From: Chitinophagaceae bacterium
GTDB taxonomy: Bacteria; Bacteroidota; Bacteroidia; Chitinophagales; Chitinophagaceae
DNA: 64,000 nucleotides
Assembly (NCBI GenBank): GCA_016787065.1
Contig: JAEUVD010000018.1
Span: 1-64,000, forward strand
Reading direction: 5' to 3'
In this document: one piece after another, positions 29,510-38,858 of the stretch
Layout: each line of letters opens with the position of its first letter
How positions within the stretch are numbered: the stretch's first letter is position 1
Notes under the pieces: generated by a model
What the model was told of the DNA's origin: nothing
Databases searched by the model: none
What the model saw: the letters and a program-made list of their open reading frames with translations, nothing else
Position numbers and translations under genes: made by a program

Positions 29510-31681
29510 ATGCGTACCACCTTAATTTTAATTCTTTTAATAAATAAAACTTTTTTATCGATGGCGCAAATCATTTCATTAACCTATGATGCTAATGGTA
29601 ACCGTCTCACTAAACAAATTAACGGAACGGCACCACATGCTTCTGTCATTGGGGATACATTGGTTTGTCATGGGCTAACAACAACATTAAATGCTCATGG
29701 TGGAGCAACTTATTTGTGGTCAAATGGTTTAACAGATAGCACCATTACCGTTTTAATAGATACACCAATCACATATAAAGTGGTGGTGCATAGTGGTAAT
29801 GGCTGTGCCGATTCTACCACGCATCATATATCCGTTGCGCCTTTACCTGTGTTATCTGTAACCTCCAATCCTGCAACCTCAGCAGTTTGTGCAGGTACTC
29901 CTGTTACGCTAACGGCAACAGGTGCAAGCACGTATTCATGGTCGGGAGGTATTAGCAACGGTGTGTCGTTTACACCAACTGCAACAACCACCTACACAGT
30001 CACAGGTACGAGTGCAAATGGTTGTGTGAATACAGCTACAAAAATTGTAACAGTAAATGCCTTGCCATCTTTGTCTATAACGTCTAACCCAACAACCCCA
30101 ACAGTATGTTCGGGTTTGCCTGTTACTTTAACAGCCAATGGAGCTAGTACATACGCATGGTCAGGCGGCATAACAAATGGAATAGCATTTACACCAACAA
30201 CAACTACAACATATACGGTAACAGGTACATCATCAAACGGCTGTACCAAAACAGCAACCAAAACAGTAACCGTTAATGCGTCTCCATTATTGAGTATTAC
30301 TTCTATTCCTGTATCAACTACTGTTTGCAATGGTAGTCCAGTTACGTTAACTGCTACTGGTGCTAATAGTTATTCGTGGTCGGGAGGAATCTCAAACAGT
30401 GTTACATTCATCCCTGCGGCATCAACTACCTATTCAGTAACAGGTACAAATACGAATGGATGTACTGCAATTAGTACAATTTCGGTTATTGTCAATTCTA
30501 ATCCTGTTCTTTCAATTTCATCCGTACCAACAAGCACTACTCTATGTTCGGGTGATTCAATCACATTAACAGCTACTGGTGCAAGTAACTATTCATGGTC
30601 GGGAGGTATTAATAATGGAGTAGTTTTTGTTCCAACAAATACTTCAACCTATAACGTAACAGGTACAGATGCTAATGGTTGTACTGCTAGCTTGTCCCAA
30701 TTAGTAACGGTAAATGCCACACCAGTGTTAACCATAGTTGCAAATCCAATTAACGGTACAGTCTGTTCAGGGTTGCCGGTAACTTTAACGGCTACCGGAG
30801 CAACGTTTTATAATTGGACAGGAGGAATAAGTAACGGCGTTAATTTTAATCCTTCGTCAACCAATACATACACGGTTACGGGTATTAGCAATTTGGGCTG
30901 TAGCAAGACAGATTCGTTTACAGTTCATGTAAATCCTAACCCAACAGTTCAAGCGAATATTACACCTAATGATACCATTTGTTCAGGCACACAAGTTACT
31001 TTATTTGGAACTGGCAATGCTGCTACTTATACTTGGAATTGGGGTATTATCAATAATGTAGCATTTTATCCTCCAGTAAGTGCAACCTATGTTGTTACCG
31101 GAACAGATGCAAATAATTGTACAAATAGTGATTCTATCCAAATACAAATCAATCCAAATATTACCCCAACTATAAGTTTGACTTCATGGCCAACACAAGG
31201 CTCTACAGGTGACCCAATTACTTACACAGCAACTACGAATGTACCTAATCCTTATACCATAGACTGGTATCGAAACAGTATTTTATCGGCAACGACATCA
31301 ACCAACACATGGAATGATTTTATTGTTGCTGGAAATAATCAGATATATGCCGTAATAAAAAATCCTACTGTATGTATGACACCGGATATTGCAACCTCAG
31401 CAATTCTTGATGTTCATAATGTTACAGGCATTTCAGAAGTATTGCCAGATGGATTTAGTATTTATCCAAACCCTGCTACATCAGAGTTAAATATTGTTGG
31501 CCTAAAACCAAATGATGAATTTAAAATCATCAACAACTTAGGTCAAGTCATTTTGAAAGATAAGAACTTTCAGTCAAACTCTAAAAACATTAAGGTTGAT
31601 GCTTTAGCAAACGGCATTTACTCTATCATTTTAATCAGAAATGATAAGCAATGGATTGCAAGATTTGAAAAAATGGATTAA
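29510..31681 (+). CDS. T9SS-secreted protein of seven ~73-residue Ig/PKD-like repeats
   Basis: 723 residues. Signal peptide ending SMAQ, then a lone YD-repeat-like element (ISLTYDANGNRLTKQ). About seven tandem ~73-residue beta modules follow, each with the cadence VCSG.PVTLTATGAS.Y.WSGG and TYTVTGT..NGC. A final beta domain and a type A T9SS sorting domain (FSIYPNPATSELNIVG) end the protein. It starts 9 bp after the RHS gene and is probably cotranscribed. Its lone YD element resembles RHS sequence, so it may be a surface partner of the RHS protein. No enzymatic motif seen. Confidence 0.85.
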   Translation: MRTTLILILLINKTFLSMAQIISLTYDANGNRLTKQINGTAPHASVIGDTLVCHGLTTTLNAHGGATYLWSNGLTDSTITVLIDTPITYKVVVHSGNGCADSTTHHISVAPLPVLSVTSNPATSAVCAGTPVTLTATGASTYSWSGGISNGVSFTPTATTTYTVTGTSANGCVNTATKIVTVNALPSLSITSNPTTPTVCSGLPVTLTANGASTYAWSGGITNGIAFTPTTTTTYTVTGTSSNGCTKTATKTVTVNASPLLSITSIPVSTTVCNGSPVTLTATGANSYSWSGGISNSVTFIPAASTTYSVTGTNTNGCTAISTISVIVNSNPVLSISSVPTSTTLCSGDSITLTATGASNYSWSGGINNGVVFVPTNTSTYNVTGTDANGCTASLSQLVTVNATPVLTIVANPINGTVCSGLPVTLTATGATFYNWTGGISNGVNFNPSSTNTYTVTGISNLGCSKTDSFTVHVNPNPTVQANITPNDTICSGTQVTLFGTGNAATYTWNWGIINNVAFYPPVSATYVVTGTDANNCTNSDSIQIQINPNITPTISLTSWPTQGSTGDPITYTATTNVPNPYTIDWYRNSILSATTSTNTWNDFIVAGNNQIYAVIKNPTVCMTPDIATSAILDVHNVTGISEVLPDGFSIYPNPATSELNIVGLKPNDEFKIINNLGQVILKDKNFQSNSKNIKVDALANGIYSIILIRNDKQWIARFEKMD

Positions 31682-31693
31682 CCAAATATGAAA

Positions 31694-33421
31694 CTAATGC
31701 TTGATTATTTTATTTGTAGTTACTCCGTTCTTATCAGCAATCGTTAAAAGGTAAACTCCAAATGGGAGTGAGGATAAATCTAAATTACTAACCTCTGAAT
31801 CAAAATATTGTGAGTAGTAGGTAGAGCCAACAAAATTTCTAATAGATACTGTGCAATTTGAAATTGGTGAAGTAAAATAAATGATGTTCTTAAAAGGATT
31901 AGGATAAACAACCATATCAGTATCATTAATATTTACTATCGAACTTGGATAATTTGTTTCATCCGCTCCGCAATCAATAATACCAACCATTCTATTTTGA
32001 CCATCAATATCGTATTCCAAACTTGTTGAACTGTATAAAGGATTACCAGCATTTATTGCGGGCGAAGATGCTTGTAAATGAAAGTCTGTTGCAGTATCTA
32101 CAAATTGCGGGTTCAAAAAATGTGAATTGGCATCAAAACCTGTACTGGCATTTAAAGAAGTTAAGTTATAGTAGTTCACTCCATTGAACATAAAATAATA
32201 GGAACCGAAATTAAAATATAAATTGTAATCAATCTTGTTGCCACTTCCGTTGTTTAAATCGTATTGACACATTATGGGTATGCCGTAAGTATTTACCTTA
32301 AAGAGAATATTATTCTGAAAGAGTAAACTGTCGCAATAAGTAATCCAATACTCACCTGCCCAGAGTGAATCTCGGTTATTTCTTGCGATAGTATTTCCTG
32401 TTACTACACATGAAACAACTTTGCCTGATTGAGTTGGATAATTATACCCGCCAATTTGCACCCCAGCTCTTACATTGTTATAGGATACATTGTTTCTTAC
32501 TGTATCATTACTTGCAGTTTTACCGACATTTTCACAGCCCACAGTAATTCCATTTTGACAATCAAAAACGGTATCATTTTCAATTACCACATTTCTGCCA
32601 CCATCAATGTAAATGCCACTAGCAGGATGATTAGGATTGGGGTTCTTGCAATTATTGACCACACATCTTTTTACTGTACCATTTCTCGCTTGGTCCAATA
32701 GCGAATCGGCACAAGCGTGCCAATGCCCTGCAATTGCAACACCAATATTTCTAATATCGCTTAATCTACAATCGTGAATAGAAAATCCATCAACATTACC
32801 ACTAAAAGTTAGTGCTTCGCTCCAACCTGTGTTGCAATGTTTAATTTTTACATTATCAATTTCAATATTTCTTGTAGTTGATAAGCTATCAGCATAAACT
32901 AATAAAGGACTGGAACTATTATTTAGACTTGATACTGTATCATTGAAATTATTGGAAAAAGAAATGTCTTGAATTTCACAATTTCTAATCGTAATATTCT
33001 CGCAATGCCCTCGTATCAACAAACCACTTACATAAGAGTTGAAAGCATTTTCAAATTTTAATCCCTTTATAAGAAGGTTGCTTCGGTCTTGAATTAAAAA
33101 CAGCGAACTACCAAAAGAAGAAGCCGTGCCATTACCATCGATGGTAACGGTGTCATTTAGATAATTTTGTATAATGATAGGATTAGTAGTTGTGGCTGAG
33201 TTGTTCGGAAAAGTAACATGCTCAAAGTATGTACCTTGCATAATATTTACAACTGCACCACTATCCACCGCCATGTCTACACCTTTCTGAATAGTCGCAA
33301 AAGGCTGTGAAGTAGATAGACCTGAGTTGCTATTATTACCTGAAGGGCTTACATAATAGGTTTGGGAAAAAGATAGTATTGAGATAAAAATGAATGTTAT
33401 AAGACCTAATAAATTTTTCAT
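31694..33421 (-). CDS. T9SS-secreted parallel beta-helix protein
   Basis: 575 residues from the ATG at 33421 (MKNLLGLITFIFISILSFSQ, a good signal peptide); a longer frame upstream adds only 16 unlikely residues. Residues ~20-485 are a right-handed beta-helix clearly paralogous to the N-terminus of the RHS fusion: both mature proteins begin QTYYVSPxGNNSNxG and share HCNTG-type, GNVDGF and RNxGxxxAGH segments and an AINxGNP ... DCGxDE ending. A T9SS sorting domain follows (MVVYPNPFKNIIYF). Such folds often bind or cleave polysaccharides; no catalytic residues can be assigned. It converges with the preceding gene (12 bp gap). Confidence 0.85.
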   Translation of the reverse strand: MKNLLGLITFIFISILSFSQTYYVSPSGNNSNSGLSTSQPFATIQKGVDMAVDSGAVVNIMQGTYFEHVTFPNNSATTTNPIIIQNYLNDTVTIDGNGTASSFGSSLFLIQDRSNLLIKGLKFENAFNSYVSGLLIRGHCENITIRNCEIQDISFSNNFNDTVSSLNNSSSPLLVYADSLSTTRNIEIDNVKIKHCNTGWSEALTFSGNVDGFSIHDCRLSDIRNIGVAIAGHWHACADSLLDQARNGTVKRCVVNNCKNPNPNHPASGIYIDGGRNVVIENDTVFDCQNGITVGCENVGKTASNDTVRNNVSYNNVRAGVQIGGYNYPTQSGKVVSCVVTGNTIARNNRDSLWAGEYWITYCDSLLFQNNILFKVNTYGIPIMCQYDLNNGSGNKIDYNLYFNFGSYYFMFNGVNYYNLTSLNASTGFDANSHFLNPQFVDTATDFHLQASSPAINAGNPLYSSTSLEYDIDGQNRMVGIIDCGADETNYPSSIVNINDTDMVVYPNPFKNIIYFTSPISNCTVSIRNFVGSTYYSQYFDSEVSNLDLSSLPFGVYLLTIADKNGVTTNKIIKH

Positions 33422-33438
33422 TGTATAATGATTATATC

Positions 33439-33446
33439 CAAATTTA
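33439..33446 (-). promoter_or_regulatory. Bacteroidota -7 box TAAATTTG
   Basis: The minus strand reads TAAATTTG, an exact TAnnTTTG, 17 bp before the beta-helix gene ATG at 33421; this supports that start. Confidence 0.45.
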
Positions 33447-33629
33447 AACAACTTTAATGACGTTACCATCCTTAAAAATTTGCTGTAGAAAATACTTGTT
33501 GCAAATATTACAGCCTGAATTGCAAGATGAGGAATTTGCTTGCTAATTTTATTAATGAAATTTGTGGCATTAGCTAAGCTGTATAAGAATGTAATACTTT
33601 TTGATTCTGCCCCATCAATCTAATATCCA

Positions 33630-33660
33630 TTTAGGAATTTATTACCTTTACAAAAACTAG
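33630..33660 (+). promoter_or_regulatory. Possible promoter of the Bell/PIN gene pair
   Basis: TTTA at 33630-33633 and TACCTTTA at 33653-33660 are 19 bp apart; each differs by one base from the Bacteroidota consensus. The -7 box ends 5 bp before the ATG at 33666, again predicting a leaderless transcript. Confidence 0.4.
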
Positions 33661-33665
33661 ATGTC

Positions 33666-34049
33666 ATGCCAATATTAACAACAGCAGCAATAACACTTCT
33701 AACAACCCTAGCAACGAAAGGGTTAGAAAAAGCATTTGAAACAGGCGGAGAAAAAATATCAGAGGGCGCAATCAATTGGATTAAATCCCTTTTCTTTAAG
33801 AATGATTCACCAAGTGAGGTTATGACCTCAATTCAACAATCGCCGGATAATCCTGACAATTTAAAAAGAGCATTGCAAATTATAGAAGAATCAATTAATG
33901 CAAATCCGAGTAATAAGAAATACTATGATGAAGTAATGAATCGAGTACAGAACACAATTACAATTAATAATGTGAATAAGAATATTAATACGGGGGATGT
34001 GAATACTGGAGGTGGAAATTTTAGAATTGGTGACGACAATGCCGGATAA
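33666..34049 (+). CDS. Bell-like membrane effector candidate with C-terminal amyloid-signalling motif
   Basis: 127 residues. The N-terminal ~100 residues look like a small helical bundle starting with a hydrophobic helix (ILTTAAITLLTTLA) and the EKAFETGGEKISEGAINWIK pattern, the style of bacterial HeLo-like 'Bell' domains, which are thought to permeabilise membranes. The last 20 residues (106-125, NINTGDVNTGGG then NFRIGDDN) match, without gaps, residues 5-24 of the next protein at 11 of 20 positions. FRIGD resembles the RHIM core (I/V)x(I/V)G. Matching motifs at an effector C-terminus and an adjacent receptor N-terminus define known bacterial amyloid signalling (BASS) pairs. Family assignment is by eye and not confirmed by search. 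Confidence 0.6.
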   Translation: MPILTTAAITLLTTLATKGLEKAFETGGEKISEGAINWIKSLFFKNDSPSEVMTSIQQSPDNPDNLKRALQIIEESINANPSNKKYYDEVMNRVQNTITINNVNKNINTGDVNTGGGNFRIGDDNAG

Positions 34050-37000
34050 AAATATCAATTTAGGTAATATTAATACTGATGGTGGGTCAAGTCATATTGG
34101 TGATATTTACAACAACAATAATATTACCAATATTATACTTGGGTTATCTTCACTTTTGGGTGAATTTAATTCACAGGTTGAAGATTTGAATATACTTATA
34201 AATGAATTCAAAGTAAAAACCGCCCTTACTCTGTTAGAAAAAATACACCTCAGGGTATCTGATAATTTCACTGTAGAAGATGAAAAATCTCAGATTAAAC
34301 TAAAGCAGATTAAAAGCAAAATACATTTCCTCAAGGGGATTTGTAAGCGTGAAATAAACAGCTACACTAAAGAGGAAAGTGCACAAGAATTTACTCAAGC
34401 ATATAAAAACAATGAACACGATAATGGAATAAGAGATAGAGCCTGTATTGAATATATCAATTTAAGTGAAGTTGATAAAGCTATTGCCTTGGCAAACCAA
34501 ATTATTACTGAAGATGAGTTTAATTTTTCCGCTTGGTTTGTACTTGTTGTTACATCTAAAAACAAACTGAATAAACTTAATTCAGTTCCACTTTTACTTA
34601 AAAAGAACCGAAACTTTCAGTTAAGTATTATTCATGACTTTGTTATGAATAATACCGTAAGTAATTTCGATAAACTAAAGGAATACGGCCTTGACTTTAG
34701 CAACTACGAAAGTGAATTGAATGAAGTCACTTTTAAAAACAAAACTAGTTGGGTAATGATTATAACACTATTAATTGCTAAGCAATTCAATAGTGATTCG
34801 AGCAAGTATATTGCCGGGGAACATTTTGGCAATCGGGATACAAATGAAATTAAAATAATAGTTCGAGTAATTCAAAAATTTATATCGTCCCTTTTTGGTA
34901 CTGAAATTGAGGAGACATTAAGTGTTCAGAAATTTCATTTACACTATTACCAATATATTTTAACACCTTCACCATCCTGTTTACAATCAGCGTTGGAAGT
35001 TTACGATAAGATAAATGAGAGGTGGTGGTATTTGACATACTGTATTTGCCAACTCCTAAATCATAATAAAGAATATGAAAAAACCATACAAATATTAAAG
35101 CAAGCGGAAGCCGAGCAAAATGTTCTCCCGATAGAATTTTATCATTTTAAAACGGTAGTAAATATTGTCATTGAAAATGAATCTGATTCATTTCAAAGTT
35201 TTAGTCAATACATTAAGGCAATATCAAGTTTTGATAATTTCTTGGCTATTAATGTATTGCACACTTTGTTTCTACTTCAAGAATTTCACAATTTTCAAAA
35301 ATACTGGGATGATTTAAACCATGAAATTTCAACCAAAGATTTTGAGTATGATGAATTGAGGGTATTTCTACAATCGGGAATTGATATATTGATGAATGGC
35401 AAAGATGCAACCTCAATTAGTGAACTACAAACAGTAAAGGATTGTCTTTATTTTGATACTTACATTAGGTTTTATATATGTAGGTTATTGAATATTGCGG
35501 GGCATCGAAATGATGCTATCGCAATTATGGAAACATTTTTAGACCGAGAACAAGTTTCAGAAGAACTGCGATTTTACATTGGACTACTATTGGATAGGTT
35601 GCATGATAAGGATGAAGAAACACCAAATCAATATAAAGATTTACTTGCTTTATTGAAATTTTGGAGAGAGAAGTCCGTTCTATTTGATAGAAGACTTTGT
35701 ATAGCTGAACATAATTTATATGTAGAAATAAATGATTTTGATTCACTCTATACAGTAGACAAATTGCTTTTTGATAATTCTCCTGAGAATGAAGAGAGCA
35801 TTTATTTATACCTAACAACCCTTGAAAGACTTAGGAAAGTAGAGGAGATTGAAAAAATTACTACCAATTTATCTGATAATTTTAAAAATGAGAAGTATGG
35901 CATTGTTGTTAGCGGAATCCTGCTGAAAAATGAAACCACGAGCCAAAAAGGGTTTAATATTCTTTTTAATCTAGCATCTGATAGGACGAATATTGAATCG
36001 CGAAAGAGATATGTTGCTCAGTCATTTATGCTGACCAATTTTTTAAAAAAATTTGAAACTGTGACTCTTGGGGTTTGGGTTAGGTATAGTATAGATGGCA
36101 AAGAGGATAAAATAAAAATAAATCAGGAAACCCAGCTTCAAGGTGAGTTTATAGGAAAATCAGTAGGAGATAAGTTCACCAAAAAATCGTCAATGGTGAA
36201 TGAAATCCACGAAGTAGAGATTTTGGAAATATTTGATGACGGCACCAATTTATTTAGAGAAATCTTAGATGAAACTAAAAACCCATTGAATGAATTAGGC
36301 TTTGTTAGCCTCCAACTACCTTCAAATCCAAGCGATTTTAATCAATGGTTGGTTGAACGCTTTGGAGCTAATGGTAGTTTAAGGAAAGAAGAAACGGATC
36401 AATTACTTAAAGATTATTTTGGCTATAAGATTGGCTTCTCTGAAATTTCTAAAGCTTTGTTTGATTCTAATTTTGTTGACACATACTTTTTCTTAACCAA
36501 TGGTGGAAAGGAAATTATGTTTACAACTTTACCTATTAGTGTTCTTTCTCAGAATAAATTGAATGAAAGTCTAACATATAGTTTGGATGTCAGTACGATA
36601 CTTTTATTCTATAGCCTAGAACAACAACTTGGATTTAAGCTTCGCACAAAATTTATGATTTCCTATTATCTAAAGGAAGAAATAGAAAATGCTATTTTGG
36701 AATGTAAGCATTCACCAAAAGCTGAAATGAGTTTGAATATATCTCTAAAGGGAGTGACTGGTCATCAACTGCCTTCAAACTATAGGGAAAGAAGATTAGA
36801 ATTTTTAGAAGCCTTGACGCAATGGATTGAAGATAATTGTGTGGTTGATTTGGTGGAGGAAAAATTAAATGTTGCTCCTAAATTAAGTAAGCACGAAAAT
36901 ATTGGGAATGACAAAACGATGCGAAATATTATTGATAATATGCACTTTTCTATTCGGACTAACCATAGACATATTAGCAGCGACAGTTTTTTGTTTCTTT

Positions 37001-37467
37001 ATAATTTACAGTCTAATGTACAGCATAATATTATAAGTCCAGAAGGTTACTTGCTTCAACATCATCCTGAACTTTGTTCACCCGAATTATATCGTCAATT
37101 ATTAAAATGGAACTATGTCGGTATTAATATCACCTACGAAACCTTACAAAACGAATTTCAAGATTTCTTATCGGGGTTAGAAAATTGTTACATTCAGGCA
37201 TTGTATAATTTACAGTTTACAATTAATCCTAATCCTGAGAATATTAAAACTGCCACTCAATTTTTAAAAGAGTTATACGTTAATCCTGTACTACCATTAG
37301 CTAAAAGGAATTTTTATGCTTTGGAATTTCTTCGATATGTACTCAATGGAATGCCTCCTGAGGTATTAAAGGATTTTCTTGCACTATTACAATCAGAGTT
37401 TAGGATGTTAGGAGCAAATTTTACGCAAGTATTGCAACAGATGAATTTAACCCAGATTATGCATTAG
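34039..37467 (+). CDS. Receptor-like protein: BASS motif, TPR-like helices, GreA/B-C-like and PIN-like domains
   Basis: 1142 residues from the ATG at 34039, which overlaps the previous gene by 11 bp (translational coupling). Residues 5-24 (NINLGNINTDGGSSHIGDIY) repeat the C-terminal motif of that gene. Residues ~30-670 are alpha-helical with TPR-like pairs (for example DKAIALANQIITEDEFNFSAW). Residues ~675-735 resemble the GreA/GreB C-terminal domain (GVWVRYS ... FIGKSVGDKF ... EVEILEIFD). Residues ~845-1000 look like a PIN nuclease, with candidate acidic residues D850 (YSLDVSTILL), E880/E881/E883 and D982 (ISSDSFLFLYNL). No NACHT or NB-ARC P-loop was seen. The last codons are altered by an IS1380 element: residues after MNL derive from the IS. 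Confidence 0.65.
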   Translation: MPDKNINLGNINTDGGSSHIGDIYNNNNITNIILGLSSLLGEFNSQVEDLNILINEFKVKTALTLLEKIHLRVSDNFTVEDEKSQIKLKQIKSKIHFLKGICKREINSYTKEESAQEFTQAYKNNEHDNGIRDRACIEYINLSEVDKAIALANQIITEDEFNFSAWFVLVVTSKNKLNKLNSVPLLLKKNRNFQLSIIHDFVMNNTVSNFDKLKEYGLDFSNYESELNEVTFKNKTSWVMIITLLIAKQFNSDSSKYIAGEHFGNRDTNEIKIIVRVIQKFISSLFGTEIEETLSVQKFHLHYYQYILTPSPSCLQSALEVYDKINERWWYLTYCICQLLNHNKEYEKTIQILKQAEAEQNVLPIEFYHFKTVVNIVIENESDSFQSFSQYIKAISSFDNFLAINVLHTLFLLQEFHNFQKYWDDLNHEISTKDFEYDELRVFLQSGIDILMNGKDATSISELQTVKDCLYFDTYIRFYICRLLNIAGHRNDAIAIMETFLDREQVSEELRFYIGLLLDRLHDKDEETPNQYKDLLALLKFWREKSVLFDRRLCIAEHNLYVEINDFDSLYTVDKLLFDNSPENEESIYLYLTTLERLRKVEEIEKITTNLSDNFKNEKYGIVVSGILLKNETTSQKGFNILFNLASDRTNIESRKRYVAQSFMLTNFLKKFETVTLGVWVRYSIDGKEDKIKINQETQLQGEFIGKSVGDKFTKKSSMVNEIHEVEILEIFDDGTNLFREILDETKNPLNELGFVSLQLPSNPSDFNQWLVERFGANGSLRKEETDQLLKDYFGYKIGFSEISKALFDSNFVDTYFFLTNGGKEIMFTTLPISVLSQNKLNESLTYSLDVSTILLFYSLEQQLGFKLRTKFMISYYLKEEIENAILECKHSPKAEMSLNISLKGVTGHQLPSNYRERRLEFLEALTQWIEDNCVVDLVEEKLNVAPKLSKHENIGNDKTMRNIIDNMHFSIRTNHRHISSDSFLFLYNLQSNVQHNIISPEGYLLQHHPELCSPELYRQLLKWNYVGINITYETLQNEFQDFLSGLENCYIQALYNLQFTINPNPENIKTATQFLKELYVNPVLPLAKRNFYALEFLRYVLNGMPPEVLKDFLALLQSEFRMLGANFTQVLQQMNLTQIMH

Positions 37468-38858
37468 GAAAATGAAAGGGAGGCGATTTTTGAGGTATGA
37501 TATCAAAAAGAGCATCTAACCATCTTCGTTTTTCTCCGATGGCAGATATTTTTAGAGTGGTTATTCTACTATGTTGTGCTATCCATGCTCCTAATGCAAA
37601 GCATTTAAATCGTAAAGTGTTCAAGGTGTTCTGTTTCTTGGATTGTAGACAGATTTGACGGAAGAGGGCCATTAAGTTATAAGCCATCATGATCATTCTA
37701 AATGCCGCCTCCGTTCCCCAAAAGTTCTTCACGCAAAAACTATCCAATGCAAAATCATATTTGAGTTCCTTGATCTTATTTTCTGCATCGGCTCGATGCT
37801 TATATATGTTCCATATATGCTCTGCCGGCAAGTCGACGTTGCTTACGTAAACACTATATCTAAAGGTCTGGATTTGTTCTTCCTCAAACAATAATAATTT
37901 TCCGGTGGCCTTTGTCAGTATGCGAATATTTTTTCTAACAGCAATATATTTTCTTGGTTTTATAGCTGCGGTAGCTTGATATTCAAACTCACATACTTCA
38001 ACCCCATCTTTTGTTTGTACCCATTTTTTTTGATTTCGAATAGCTTCCTTTATGGTAGGATAAAATTTTACAGCAATCACATAATTCAATCCTCTTCCCT
38101 CCAACTTCTGTATAAACTTCTCTCCATAAAACCCACTATCACAACGAACTAATCCTACTTTCTTATTACCTAATACATGTAGGGTCTCATCCAAAAAATT
38201 CTCTGCATTGCTCAATGCTCCTGTATTTCCCGGACGTAACCAAGCGTTCGCGACCATGCGAAGTTCAGGAATGAACGCCATCAAGGGATGATGAGATAAC
38301 CTACCGGGCTTCTTTGTATTATAACCTTTCTTTGCTCCTTCTTGTTGTTCACCATAACGGGTAATAACAGAACTATCTAAGTCCAAGGTTAGGTTATCAA
38401 ATTGAATTTGATTAAAGAACCATTCCTGCAACGGAGCAAATATCGCTTCGTTTCGCTTCCAGTCAAATTTGTTAAAAAAACGACTGTATGTACTTTGAGA
38501 TGGTGCTTCTGACCATCCAAATATTTTTTTCAAAACATCATCGTATCGCAAATAGGAACTATGTGAAAACCGACCCGCTCCTATCCATATACTTGTCCAA
38601 AAACATTCCACTATTTGAGATGATGCATAGCTACGATTACTCACACGTTCTGGTAGTGCAAGATCATTCAACTTCTCTCTAACACCACTCTTATCCAAAA
38701 GCTGTTTCATCAATTGCATGCCGCCCCATGCCGTTACCTTTTCATCACTAAACTCTATACGATCTATTGCACCCATAGGGTGTAAGGTAATAATTCTAAA
38801 TCATCAATAACAACAATCCCTTTGTACAATTATTCAGTTTTTAATGAATAATCTGGGT
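37451..38858. mobile_element. IS1380-family insertion sequence with TTAA duplication
   Basis: About 1408 bp. The ends are imperfect inverted repeats: CCCAGATTATGCATTA on the left and, read on the minus strand, CCCAGATTATTCATTA on the right. TTAA flanks both sides (37447-37450 and 38859-38862), as expected for a 4-bp TTAA target duplication; the exact right edge could shift by 1 bp. The element carries one transposase. It is inserted in the last codons of the upstream PIN-like gene. Confidence 0.85.
37457..38776 (-). CDS. IS1380-family DDE transposase
   Basis: 439 residues, full length with no internal stop. The N-terminal helical part (RSYASSQIVECFWTSIWIGA) is followed by the DDE catalytic core: first Asp in NLTLDLDSSVITRYG, second in GLVRCDSGFYGEKF, and Glu in the YKHRADAENKIKELKYDF helix. 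The GYNTKKPGRLSHHPLMAF segment is characteristic of IS1380. Its stop codon overlaps the 3' end of the PIN-like gene on the opposite strand. It appears intact, so the element may still move. Confidence 0.93.
   Translation of the reverse strand: MGAIDRIEFSDEKVTAWGGMQLMKQLLDKSGVREKLNDLALPERVSNRSYASSQIVECFWTSIWIGAGRFSHSSYLRYDDVLKKIFGWSEAPSQSTYSRFFNKFDWKRNEAIFAPLQEWFFNQIQFDNLTLDLDSSVITRYGEQQEGAKKGYNTKKPGRLSHHPLMAFIPELRMVANAWLRPGNTGALSNAENFLDETLHVLGNKKVGLVRCDSGFYGEKFIQKLEGRGLNYVIAVKFYPTIKEAIRNQKKWVQTKDGVEVCEFEYQATAAIKPRKYIAVRKNIRILTKATGKLLLFEEEQIQTFRYSVYVSNVDLPAEHIWNIYKHRADAENKIKELKYDFALDSFCVKNFWGTEAAFRMIMMAYNLMALFRQICLQSKKQNTLNTLRFKCFALGAWIAQHSRITTLKISAIGEKRRWLDALFDIIPQKSPPFHFPNA

Noticed and set aside
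29992..30330. 112-codon antisense open frame inside the Ig/PKD repeat gene
   Set aside because: Arises from codon bias in the Thr/Val-rich repeats of the sense gene; low-complexity product with no start signals.
34039..37467. NACHT/NB-ARC ATPase in the large amyloid-motif protein
   Set aside because: No GxxxxGK(S/T) P-loop or Walker B segment was found; the central part reads as helical repeats.
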